This document shows positions 50,226 to 62,700 of a DNA stretch of 64,000 bases, piece after piece. The notes under the pieces were generated by a model, which saw nothing but the letters and a program-made list of their open reading frames with translations, was not told the origin of the DNA and searched no databases. The position numbers and the translations under genes are program-made. Within the stretch, counting starts at the first letter, position 1. Each line of letters opens with the position of its first letter. Source of the DNA: Diphasiastrum complanatum (taxonomy: Eukaryota; Streptophyta; Lycopodiopsida; Lycopodiales; Lycopodiaceae); NCBI GenBank assembly GCA_029204225.1, contig MU831946.1, positions 31,260 through 95,259 on the forward strand, given 5' to 3'.

Positions 50226-51640
50226 GTTGACTATAGACTAGCCTACAACTACTTACAGTTGTCAATAGTAAATCGTAAACAATAATAAGTTTATCATTGA
50301 TTTCTAGCAGTTAGGACTTACTAAAAATTCACTTGCTAACCAACTTGGATAAGTCATTATATTTATAACAGACGAAAATAGAAATTGTTAGCCTTCGACA
50401 CCTTCGATAGTTCGTCGTTGTTGAAATCCCATGTTTTTTTGTAGACTACGTAGAAACACAAATAAAACTGCAAAACTGGACAAATAAATGGATGTAGATT
50501 AACTATAGGATTATGAGAGAATAATCCAACACACATAGGCCTCCCACAAAGAAGAGTCAGATTTGGTGATGGTTAATTTATGATGTTGGAGTGACATCTC
50601 TCTCCTATTGAGTATTGGTTGGTCCATAGCCTCTTAGGGGCCAGATCCATTCGATCTAGATTTGCTTGGGTATGTTTTTCCACCATCTTATTCCATTTGT
50701 TTCTATTGGCTTGAAACATGCAAAGCATGGTGTATTTGGAAGAATGCTCTTCATGAGACTTGGAAGTGAATATTCCTCAAGGAAGTCTTATCTTGGTTGT
50801 GATAAGCATGTATGATGTTAGCTTGGCTTAGTTGAGTTTGAAGGGGAATGTGAAATATTATGCAAATGCCAATTTAGGCCAATGTTTTATTGCCAGAATC
50901 TTGCAAATGTCAACTTAGGACATTGCAAATTTCAACTTAGGCCAATGTGGTATTGTTCACATTATGGGAGTTTGTGGACATGGTAATGTAAAATGCCAAA
51001 TTAGGCCAATATGTGAGGCCAACTTAGAAAGAGAACACTGTGCAAAGTTCAATCTCAAGTTACATATTTGAAGTGCTATATAAATTACTACATTCTATTG
51101 GCTACAATTACCAATGTCTCAATTTGACCATTGGTGATTATGTGCCAAATTTTGACTAGGACAATGAAAGTTACTATATCATATTGAAAACATAAAGTAC
51201 ATGCTACTCTATGGGCATTCATTGTTGAATTTATTCTTCTACTCTCCTAAATCCCATTGTTAATCCTGATCCATTCATGTTGCTACATAATTACTCTCAT
51301 TGTCACACAATCTGCATAAATACAAGGGACTCAAAGACAAGTATCTACGCGACACCCACCCAACCATAGCTAGATCAATGCACAAGCAAGACTATCTATC
51401 CCCCTTGCTAAACCACAATCACTACCATCACAATCACCAGCATGCTCAAGATCCTACCCCCATCTAAGTCCCATGCCAAAGATGGTGATCCTCTCAAGAA
51501 CAAGCGAGCCAAATCTATGCTCTCTACACACTAGCCTTCCACTATAGAAGAGAAGCAAGCCACAACACAAAGAATCTCCCTTCATTTGGGTGGCCTCTCC
51601 CTCTCTTATAGAAGGCCAATGACTCACTCCAAAGCACTAC
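50226..51640. other. Spacer with gypsy leader signature and short repeats
   Basis: No gene recognised. Bases 50617-50690 match the leader signature at 7.8 and 43.1 kb. Bases 50866-51025 contain about five imperfect copies of AACTTAGGCCAATG. The segment probably represents the 5' part of the gypsy element whose gag relic starts at about 51660. Confidence 0.5.
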
Positions 51641-51659
51641 GGATTGTCCACACAAGCCA

Positions 51660-52943
51660 ATGAGAAAAGGGGAGGCAAAGAAAATTCCAAGAGGCTCACA
51701 AGTTAGTGGATGTTTCCACTCCATAATCCACCAATTCTCAACATGGTATTATAGCAAAGACCCATTCTTGTTGTTAAGTAAAATTAAAATGAGAAAGAAA
51801 GAGATGGTGCATGATTATATTGAACGTATCAAGCATCTCCGTTCAGAATGCGAACCTGATCTTTTGAATGACGAAGTACTAACTATGTGATTTTTGGCTG
51901 GATTACCAAAATGAATCAAACGTGAGCCTAAATGTCATGAACAATACATGACATTGCAGTAGGCAATGGATGAAGCTATTAGCAAAAAAGATGAAGATTT
52001 AGATGATGAACCTCATGTTGGAATGTTGTCGTATACCGCAGGACAAATGACCACAACGTCCACTACCATTGCATCAACTAACGTCAATGCGACAACGAAA
52101 TTGATGATGGACGAGTTTGAAAATACTTGGCAATAGTTTTTATTGGATAAGATGCAAGCACAATTTGATGCAAAGCTAAAAGCTTTGGAAGAACATCATG
52201 CTAAGATCGATAAAGGTGCTGACAAGATGGTTAAATTGTTTTCGAGCAGGAAAAATATTTGGTGTGCGATCTGTGTTGGTAATCATACCATCAACGAGTG
52301 TCCAACTATGAAGACATGGATGATCGATACTCATTGTCATTTGTGCAACTCAAATGGACACAAAACTACTTTTTGATTGTTTAATCCTCAGATTATCCAA
52401 CAAAAATTATCACAAGTATGGGTTCCAAGAGGGTCCCAGATGAAAGACACTAGATGGTAAGGTCCATGGCCTTGATTCCCAGATTTGTTAGCTCTACTTG
52501 CTCCACCGGGACAATAAGCTCCTAAGGCAAATATGATGGAGCCAGAAGCTTCAACAAGCTAGGATCAATGGAATTATATTTCATAACCAAAAGCTGGACC
52601 TCTAGAGTAATATGCTATCTATGTTGCTGTGCAACAACAACAACAATTTAGAAAATGGGCTAGAGCGCCACTTGGTTGCTTTGGATGTGGAGAAAATCAT
52701 CGAATTGCAGAATGTCCAAATAAAGACAAATTCAATCCGTTTTGTCGAGAATGTGGATATGGGCAATGCTACAAAGATTGTCCAACTAGACCAAAACCAC
52801 CACCTACGACTGCTCCATTGACCATGATTACGTCTTGTGACATCCTAGGAATTCATTCGCACATGGAAAAGATGATCCAGAATATGATAGAGGCGAAAGT
52901 AACTTTTAAAAAAAGAATCTCCGAATTGGGCTTTGAACATTGA
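51660..52943 (+). pseudogene. Ty3/gypsy gag relic with four zinc-finger modules
   Basis: The end of a capsid domain (MVHDYIERIKHLRSECEPD, 51804-51860) is followed, past a stop at 51888, by FLAGLPK and a linker. Finger modules follow: WCAICVGNHTINECP near 52261-52305, CHLCNSNGHKTTF near 52336-52375, CFGCGENHRIAECP near 52678-52719, and CRECGYGQCYKDCP near 52744-52785. Several stops interrupt it. The double pair of fingers is an expanded arrangement, also suggested by the gag relic at 11.4 kb. After 52943 the sequence switches abruptly to copia pol. Confidence 0.85.
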
Positions 52944-52959
52944 TCAGCCAGAAGCTGAT

Positions 52960-53960
52960 ACAAGTCAACCGAGAGAATTGATGTATAACTAAAGGTCTAC
53001 ATGACAACAAGACTTCTTATAAAGTTTGGACTAGATCCAAACCTTTATTAAAACATTTAAGAGTCTTCAGATGCACTTCCTATGCTCATGTCTCAAAGGA
53101 CACAAGAAAGAAATTAAGATGAGCATTCAATCAAAACTATTTTTGTTGGTTATATTTCTTCGAATGACATGTATCGATTGTACAAAATTGCAATTTGTAA
53201 AGTTTTTACTAGCAAGGATGTTACTTTCATTGAAAATCAATTCTTTGATCTAAAGGGCAAGAACCAGATCCAGTGTATTGACTCTACCCACAACAATTGA
53301 TGTATATCAAAATACCATTTCAATTCCTTCAAGTAGTTAGCATGTAGAGTCATATTCAGAGGAAAATAAAGAAGTAGTAGTCGACACAGCTGATATAAAG
53401 TCGAATTTCGTAACCAGAAGCTCCAACCACTGAGATCAACAAGACACTTATGATTTTGCTCACTATTCTATACAGGAGCCAATCACATTTGAAGAAGCAA
53501 TGTCATAGGCTGATTTAGATCTCTGGAAGGAAGCTATGGACAATGAGTACAACTCGCTACTAAAGAACAACACTTGGACTGTCACCAAACTACCTATAGA
53601 CAAAAAAGTCATCGCCTGCAAATGGATCTTTAAGATCAAATATAAAGCAGACAACAGTATCAACAAAAGAAAGGCTCGTGGCAAGGGGGTTAAACAAACT
53701 CCCAATGTCGACAACTTTGAAACCTTTAGCCTGATGGTCAAACATTCTTCTATTCGACTACTACTATCATTTTTCGCTGCAGCCAACCTTGAGGTACACT
53801 AGGATGAATGTACAAACAACATTCCTCAATGGAGTTATCGAAGAGGACATAGGACATCTATATGAGGCTATGTCCTCAATGGTCAAGATGATCAAGTTTT
53901 CAAACTTAATAAAGCCTTTTATGGTCTGGAGCAATCGTCAAGAGCCTACTAATCCACCAT
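52960..53960 (+). pseudogene. Ty1/copia integrase end and reverse-transcriptase fragment
   Basis: The integrase C-terminal region is readable near 53010-53260 (KPLLKHLRVFRCTSYAHVSK, then DMYRLYKI), with a frameshift between. RT begins at 53463: WKEAMDNEYNSLLKNNTW and CKWIFKIKYKADNSINKRKA. A gap follows where VARG.TQ is expected (degraded to GKGVKQ), then NFETFSLMVKHSSIRLLLS. At 53960 it ends against the SWIM-transposon fragment, so one was inserted into, or recombined with, the other. Defective and short of the YVDD block. Confidence 0.85.
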
Positions 53961-54778
53961 CAAAGTGAGGACATATGAGACATAGATCGGGTGTATCAAA
54001 ATTTGTTAAGGATAGAATGGAAAAGGGACTGTCACTGAAAGGGCATGTATGGGAGGTAATCAAAGTCCCTTTGGAACACAAGGAGTTATATATCATTGAG
54101 ATTTTTGATAGCAGTCGGATAGGTGCAACTTATCGGGTCACAATTGCCAATGAGCCATCATTCACATGTATGGAATTCTCTAGGAACATGACTATGAGAA
54201 AGTACATTCCTTGCAAGCATATGTACTTTGTCTACTTGCATATCAAGAGGCTTGATGTGAATGAAAATATGCTCATGCATTGACCAATCCTAAGCTTGCA
54301 AAATCTTTTTCATATATTTGCTTTGCCCTCAAAGGGTTTGACTTAGAATATCTTGAAGCTAGGCATCTAAATAATGATTGTAACTTTTTGTCTAAAGTAA
54401 TCTGTCTAAACCTCTATTTTTGGTTCTGTTTGTAATCGATTTATGATAGACTTGATATGTCTATTTCACACATTCAAGATGCTTTCAACTAGAATGTTGT
54501 ATTCAACCAACTACCTATGTATTGTGCGATTTGTTTATCATTTTTCCAATATTGCATTCTTTTCTTTTATTATTCTTTGAGCATGGCTACCTATCACACG
54601 TTGAAGATGCTTTCAACTGGAATGTTCTAGTGAACCAACTAACTACGTGTTGTATAATTTGTTCATCATTTTTCATATATTGCATTCAACTCTTTTATTA
54701 TTCTTTGAGCATGGCTACCTAAAAGTCCAATTAAAAATAAAATCGCAAAACTCGCAAAAATGTACTCGCAATTTGTCA
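53960..54778 (+). mobile_element. SWIM-finger transposon, 3'-terminal fragment (second copy)
   Basis: The reading frame 53975-54283 is a diverged copy of the C-terminus encoded at 14215-13880 on the other strand. Both contain VSK..KDRME.GLSLKG and ELYIIE.FDS, then a SWIM-like C-x-n-CKHMY.VYLH pattern; here Cys-Lys-His is intact but the first Cys pair is altered (FTCMEF). The 3' non-coding part also matches 13570-13820 and ends with ACTCGCAA repeats and CAATTTGTCA at 54778. The upstream transposase core is missing. Between 54474 and 54722 is a tandem duplication of about 125 bp absent from the other copy. Confidence 0.65.
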
Positions 54779-55670
54779 ATGTCCATTTTTGTCTTGTTTA
54801 ATGTTTCATTTTATTGTTTCACGTGGTATGATCTGATATATAAAAAACACTCTTTTGCTTTAATATTCATATTATGGTGAATGTGTGAAGAAAAATGTTT
54901 ATAAGCTTGGCAATGGATACGTCTACTATATAAATTTCTCCTTGTTAGATGTCACATAGCACATTGCCTCATATCTATGCATATGAAGGTACAATTTTCA
55001 TCATCCCAAAAATGTTTGGCGAATGATTGAGACAATGGTGGAGAATAGAGAGAATTTGTCTACATCTTTCTTTGACGCTATTTCCCTTCTTGTAGGTCAT
55101 CATTCTCATCCTTTTGGTATCTATTACATCATAGAGGGCATTCGGTTCCATAGATAGGGGAAGTTTAGTATTCTTGCATGCAAGTAGGCCATTGGACAAT
55201 AGGAATAAGTGTCAATGATGAAAATGGTGGAAGCAGCTTCAAAGTCACTAACCACTCAAAAAGATCCAACAAATCTTGTACATAAAAGTATAGAATCTTA
55301 GTAGCTTTATAATGCTCCATTTCCTTGCTGATAATCTCTTTATCAAGACATAATGGACAACCACTTCAATTGAATGAGTCATGACCTGCCTTCACACCAG
55401 GAGAGGCGACATGGGTGGTAGCACAAGAGAAAGAAAAAAAACTACTCCGACAGGCACCCTACCGATGCATTCATCCCCCTGGCAATTGAGACATATAGCA
55501 CTTTGCATCAACGCTTTGAGAAATTTATTCACATGTGTTTCCATCGGGGGACAATGTCAAGGTATTCCAGGTTCTATTCTCGTGGCTTCTTTCAAACAAC
55601 GCATTTCCATTGCCTTGCAACGTGCTCAGGCCTTGTCAACTTACAACGGGCGACACTGGATGCTACATAT
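54779..55670. other. Spacer without recognised gene
   Basis: AT-rich sequence with short frames on both strands (for example 55381-55686 forward and 54975-55199 reverse) that I could not assign to any family. The right end leads into the dispersed repeat at 55673. Confidence 0.4.
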
Positions 55671-55672
55671 CA

Positions 55673-56010
55673 TCTCCCTTCATTAGCCAACTCACCACCT
55701 CTTCACTTTTCTGAAATGATTTTGTTGTAGTTAGTTGGCAGAGTCCCGCTGACATCATCATAGTTTTTGCACCTTCTTTTCAAAGCCGGGATCTAAACTA
55801 ATCCTAGTTGTAGTGCAAGCTTCGCTCTTGTTTGAGCTCACGTTTTGTTAAACTTCCCCTTGGGGACGTATATATTTGTAGTGCAAGCTTCGCTCTTGTT
55901 TGAGCTCACGTTTTGTTAAACTTCCCCTTGGGGACGTATATATTTTTATCATCAACGTATATATTAGACTTTTTTATGAATAAATGCACCAGGGTGTTTA
56001 TTCTCTATCT
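55673..56010 (+). repeat. Dispersed repeat, copy B, with internal tandem duplication
   Basis: It matches 40721-40990 (CCTTCATTAGCC.ACTCACC through GAATAAATGCA.CAGGGT). In this copy a unit of about 67 bp, from TGTAGTGCAAGCTTCGCTC to GGGGACGTATATATT, is duplicated in tandem at about 55811-55877 and 55878-55944 with no visible difference, so the duplication is recent. The unit carries a TATATA box-like sequence. Confidence 0.75.
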
Positions 56011-56702
56011 AGAGACTTGGTTACCATAACATTTTCAAATCATTACATATTATTACAAAAAAGCAAATCATATTGAAAGCTTGACCTTTCACATTAGCAC
56101 GATGTTTTCTTTTCAAAAGAAGATCTAATGGGTTACTAAGGCATTGTATATTACCGCATGAGAGAGAAGAGAAATTGATAGCAGCACATGCGCGGTCAAA
56201 TGGAGGAGTTTTTTCAATTGAAGTCACACCTTAATTTGGGCTTTTGTGGCCAATTCAGAATGCTAAAATCTAGAATTTGTTTGCAGGTTACATTCACCGT
56301 GGTGATAGTGATGGATCAACCTTGACAAGCGTAAGAATTGAAGCATGCAGCCCACCATATAGACTTCATGAAGACTTCCTATAGTAAAAGTGCTTCATTT
56401 TCCTTTGTCCAAATCTGTATGATCCTCAAAATTGATTCCACCTAGAGAATATGAACAAGACATTACGTTAACAGCATAGAAGTAATGGTGTGTCCTACTT
56501 TGTCATTTACAGTGTATCTGTGGGTTGCGATGCTACAAGTGCTGTTTCAACTTAAATAAAGTTCAGTACAACATGATGACTAACTAGCAGTTAATAAAGA
56601 AAACACTGCTTTCACTCTCTCTACACTATTATATTTAATCTACTCTATCCTCCTCATAATAGCATCCAAACGTGAATAATAGCATCCAAACGTGAATAAA
56701 AA
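56011..56702. other. IFT56 3' flank
   Basis: This is noncoding sequence downstream of the IFT56 stop codon (the gene is on the reverse strand) and includes its 3'UTR. A short direct repeat of about 20 bp with the core AATAGCATCCAAACGTGAAT occurs at 56658 and 56679. No gene seen. Confidence 0.4.
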
Positions 56703-59700
56703 TCATTTCAATGGCTCAAGCTCATCCTCAGCTTCTTCAATACCTCTGACAATCATAAAGCGCATCTACTGTTGATGAGCAGAAAATCTGAAGTTATGGT
56801 GATTGACACATAATTCAGCTCTTTCAACTCGTATATAAGAGTAGCTCCAACATGCTACAATACGTACTTTTTTCAAAATTATGTCAGAAAGATGTCATAA
56901 ATGCTCAGTTCAGTCCGTTAGCAAACAGGAAAAAGACACAAGAATTTTGACTTAATCTGTGCCAAGTATACCTGTGGATGGCTTGTGCTTCTGAGCAGTG
57001 CAACTATTTCTCCTAAACTGCCTATAGGTTCAGTACAAGCAACAACATTCCGGAATAACCCAATGCAAGCTCCTCGCTTCCCTTCCCAATAATTCTCAGA
57101 AGTATCCATCTTCTCCAATGCATCAAAAGACTTTGCAGCATAAAGGAACTGGCCAGTCTGGTAACAGTCATTGGCTATCAACTGCAACAAACTTTATATA
57201 TGCTGCTCGTATCAGGATGTTACATCTCAATTGAATACTCAAAAAAAGATCTACGCACCTTGATTTTAGTATGAAGAACGTGAATGGTTCCTACTCAATC
57301 ATCTCAGCAAGTACAAGATTGTGTTATAATTTGGAAGCAGAAAGCAAAATCATAATAGATCCAGTAGCAGGTTTTAAGGTAAAAAATCAATTATTAAACT
57401 TAAGTCCATATTATGCATACTGTTGAGCACTGAACAAAGCCATCTTGCATACCTGATAGATTCTTCAGATGTATCCATTTGGACAAATTGATCCCAGGCT
57501 AGTTGAGCTTTACCATTCATAATAAAGCAGCGACACAACCATGACTGATAGTAGAAGTCCTCAGCATATTTATCACTTCCTAGCTTTAGCAGTTGCTTTT
57601 CTGCTTCTAGATAATTACCAGTGGCAGCTTTTGACATACCATAGTTCCAGTGAAACTCCTCTTGGTCCTCTAAAAAGCTCTTCACAGACTGTAAAGGCAA
57701 TTAAGCTATGCTCATTCACATTAAATATGATAATGAGGTCAGATAAGCCAAAGATATTACCATTGAAGCTTACAGCATACCACGCATTCATACCTGCTTT
57801 TAAAACATTATAATGATAGCACCCATGTGCAAAACGATTACTAAAGGCAGCTGGTAGATTTTCCATTATTGAGAGAGTAAAAGCATCGGCAGATACAAGA
57901 GTAATAATGTTGACTGATTTCAACATGCACTTATAACATCAAACTAAATAAGTACAGCAGTCTTGCCAAAGATAACTGCAGAAAATGTGCTTTAACAAAG
58001 ACACACAGAAATACTTTTCACCACCAAAAAGTTTTCCGAACATTATTGTATGTCCAGAAAAGCCAGACATGCTTCAGACACATTCAACAGAATTTGTTTC
58101 TTCAGTAAAACAAATCGAGGAAAAGGTAGCAATCACAGACTTCTAGGTATATGAGAGCATCATCAAATTGCTCAAGTAAAAAGAATGAAGAAGCCATGCA
58201 TTGCCTCCCAAGAACAGTGTCACATTCACTTGGGGATGCTCCAACAAGATGAAAGAACTGCTGAGCCATTTTAACAAGCTCCCTGGAAGCAGTTTCTTGG
58301 CCCAAACTTGCACTTGCAATAGCTTTTATTACATACTCTTGCAGGGATGTTGGTTCATATTCCTTCATAACTTCGTATGCTTGTTGGGATTCTGAATCAA
58401 CAATTACAATTGTAATCTCATAAAAAATATTACCATTGATTATCTTATTATGTCAGGAAACATGACAATTGATTGATATGCACAAAAGATTTACTTCTAA
58501 AAGTACATGCCATAAACGGTAGACAAAAAAAATAGAAAATTTGAATGCATATGGCAATAATGAGAATGTGCCTTATAGCTAGGGAAGCTAGCAAAATTTC
58601 AAATCACTTAAGTTCTCAACTGAATATCACTTCAAATCCCAACAGTAAAAAAGTGGATCGAATATTTGCCATGAATTGTGGATCGTACCATTTTTCCGCA
58701 TGTAGTAAGTGACAAGATTTATACGAGCCTCAGGTAAAATATCAACCAATGGAGGAAAAACCTGCATGCAGTTAAGAAAGATACATCACATAGAGTGCTA
58801 TATGAGCGATAGCGGATAGCAAATCTGAAATACAACAATCTCCCGGTAGCATGACCACTCATCCACACAAGCTTATCACAAGATGAATCACAAAACTCCC
58901 TCTCAAAGAACTAGAGATGAGACTGCTACAAAAACGGGATGAAACAAATCAATTAATCACCAAATGACAAGTGAGTTAGTGTATTTATTGTCTTTATGCC
59001 CAGTCTAGCTCTGATGTGACCTCGGCATGGTTGGTTACCCTGAGGCCAATGGTTCGTGACAGCCGATTCTTCCCATTGGCTTGGAAGGGCACTCTCTAGT
59101 GTTTAGAGGGGAGGATTTCCCCATATATAAGAGAGGAGAAGGGCGCCCATAGAAGGGGGAAGAATTCTTGTTTCGGAGACAATGGCACTATATTCCAAGA
59201 CAAAGGGGGCGTGCAAAATTACACTGTAGGGGAAGTTAGGCAAATAGAAGCTCGGGCAACTCAACCAATGCCAGTAATCCAGTCGCCAGGTCTCAGCTCC
59301 CCTTGCTAGCACAAGCCAAGCACCATGCTCAGCATGTGTTGGTGCCCTCGAGACTAGGCAGTTTATGTATGAATGTGACCTCCTCCAAATTCAATAAAGT
59401 TCATCCTTGGGGGTGATTACCATTTCGGTTTCACCTTTGAGACAAGTCCAAATGAAAGGACCCTTACTTTAAAATCGCCAGCACCCACAGGCTTGCACCA
59501 TCGGTGCTTGGCCCATCACTATGCTATTTGGTTGGCTTGGTGACCACTATGCCTTTGGGATTTGTTACCTTTGGGGATAGATTTCGAGTTGGTTGGAATT
59601 CCCCTTTCCCTAAGTTATGAATGGTTGGACTTATTACCTTTTCTCAGTTGGCTCTTAGGCACAGACTTGTGTTGGATGAATGTTAAACTTAAGCATGTCT

Positions 59701-62700
59701 TGGAAAAACCGCTCAAGTCCCAACGCCCTTTGAGGCACCGGAGCTATGCAGTGGAAGAAGTCGATCAAGAAGCCAATCCATGTTCCACGCCTCGTGAATG
59801 TTTCAATTATCAAGAGAGTAGGCACGGCTCAACTAGCACTTCTATCAAGATCGGCTCGCCAAGAGTATCAATTTTCTAACACTTTGATTGGTAGCTATGT
59901 GGTAGAGATATTCATGTCCTATTTGACATTGTGTCCTCTCACAATATTGTGAATGCAAGTTTGGTACAGAAGTTAGGTGTGAATACACAACTAAACCCAG
60001 TATCAGTGCATAGTGAAAATTGTTGATGGAAAGGATACAAAGATTTGAGATTTGAAGGTTGTGGGCATTCCACTAATTTTACAAAGTTATACAAAAAAGT
60101 TGGAATTTGAGATAATGCGGCTTGCACAGTTTGATGTGGTGTTGGGCATTTGTTGGCTCGCAAACACATAGCATGGAATACTTCTGTATGAGTTCTAGTT
60201 TGATGGTGTAACTCATTTCATCCATGGAGAGTATGATGTGCCTCTTGGACTAGTTGTTTTAGCTACGCAATTGCATAAAATCTATTGCGAGTACATGTAT
60301 GGTTGTTTTCTACTTGATGTGTCTACTGATGCAAAGTGTGCAAACTATTACTATTATCAATTTGGATCTAGAGATGACGAGGGTTTTCATATGTGTTCTT
60401 AGGGGACCGTCCATCTGTATATCCAGACTTTGCCATCGATGACAATGTTTCTCGAGGGAGAAAGGATGTCACATGCATTTTGAATCCCTTACCTTTTGTA
60501 ATTGTAAAGTTGTAGATATCAATTGTGAATCTATGGAGACAATTGTAAACTGCTATGCAAAAATGTCATAGTTGTATGGAGCAGTTACATGGAAACAACA
60601 TTTTGGTTATTAGGGTAAAGGAAACCGAGGACAAATTTGAGGCACTAAAGGAGGCAAGGGTCATTGCACTTGGGCTCAAGATTGTTGCGTCCAATGTTGC
60701 CCCGCTTGTCAAGTGAACAAGGAGGAAAGAGTGAGCCCTTCAGGTTTGCTCCACCCATTTGAGATTCTTCAAGGTAAGATGGGAGAGTATCACAATGGAT
60801 TATATTACTAGACTACCTAGGATGCAATCTAAGTTTGATTTCGTGATGGTAGTTATAACTCTATAGGTTGTCGAGTTGTCTCTTTTGAATGTCGTGAGAT
60901 TGCATGGACTACCTAAGTCATCTCAAACAAGGACCCTAAGTTCATGGGAACTTTTTGGTCAATAGTGTTTTCTCGTCTGGGAACAGAGTTGAGGATGAAC
61001 AGAAGTGAGCACCCACAAACAGATGGGTAGACTAAAGCAAGTTTTAGAGGACATGCTTTGAGCGTATGTCAATGAGACACAAACTGGTTGGGGGTAAAGT
61101 ATTTGCCAGTCAAGTTTGCATAAAATGACAAGAGGACAAGAGGCGTGTGTCCATGGGTATGAGTCCATTTGAGTTGACTTATGGTCACCAACCAATGTGT
61201 CTAGCTATCCTAAGGTTTTCACAAAAGGTACCAAGTTTTTGATTCAAATGCAAGACAAGCTTGCAAGTACGGATAAGTGTCCTGATTACATGTCCATAAC
61301 GCATGCAATACTACTGCACATAAGTTATTTGCAAGGTTAGTTGCTGCCATTTCAAAAAAAAAAATGACAAAGGACAAATGGATGTAAGAAGTCAACATAA
61401 CTTCACAATAAAAACAAGCCAACACTCCACAGTGGTTGCTATTGCTAATTCACAAAGGCCTCTGAAACTTTACACGATGATTGCATAAATTTAGAAACCT
61501 AAACCAGTCGTTAGCCATTTATGAAATGAGCAGCTACCTTCTCCTGCTTGTTCACTAGTTTCGAGAGTTTTTAGGTGCATTCTCTTCGATTTCTATCTAA
61601 ATGATAGCAATGATAAAAAAGTTTATCTCAATTGAATAGATAGCATAACTCCAAGTTACAAAGATTACTTATGAAATAATCGTATGGTAGCAAACGATGT
61701 CATTAGAACTAGACTTGCATCAAAATGGTCAGCAATGTTTCTAACTTTCTACCATGGACCCTTTTGCTCTTGAAATCAATGATCTTTGCTCCAAAACTTC
61801 ATCGTTACAAAAATATCTGTCTTGGTAAAACTTTTACAAGGTACTCTTCAAACAAACTATCTTTCAAAGAAAACCTATTTTACCAAGGATAGGCTAAGAA
61901 AAAAATGTATGTATTCATACATTCTCAGTAAAGTATTAGCAAGGTCCCAAATGCCAAAAAAAACTTGATACTTTTGCACATTCAGCAGGAATCTGGGATC
62001 TTTTTGCAGGTGCGTGCACAAAAAAAGACACAAAAACTAGCAAACTCACACAGACACCCAAAAATGCCTCATCAATAAAAAAAGGCTTGGATCTATGATA
62101 TTTCAAAAAAGCCTACACAGTTTTGAGAATTTTGAAAGTGCTCAAACAGTGTCCTTAATCATACGGTCACAATGATGACCATACAATAGATGTTGAGTGC
62201 CACAGGTCCACAGGAAATATTAAAAAATCACCACAACTTCAGCTCTTTTGTGATACATGGAACCTCATGTTTGATCTATTTTGTCTTCATGTTTATTGAC
62301 TCGTGTTATTTTCCAAAAAATATTTCTTAAAAGATGGTGTACCAAGTTAGAAATGTCCTTAATTATACCTGAAGAGATCCGTTTCCATTTCGATACACAA
62401 CAAGGTTGTGGTTTAGCACGTTAGTGTCATACGCACTTCTTGCTCTATCGGCTACTGCACTAGCAATTGCTTCTGCTGATTTTCCATTGAAAAGCCGAAA
62501 GGTGTTGCAAGCCTAGGTTCTGATTTGTGTCAGCTCAATGACTTCCAAAACTTATACAATGCACTTTGTCATTATGAGGAACAATCCTTTTCTTCAAGCA
62601 CGGAAAAGCTCATATTTAATCATTGTCGCCATGATCCTCTTAAATAGTATGTTTTATAATTTCAGTAAGGAAGTATATAAAACAATCACCAAATAAATGT

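Noticed and set aside
55381-55730. Frames of 75-101 residues upstream of dispersed repeat B
   Set aside because: No recognisable domain and they run into repeat sequence.
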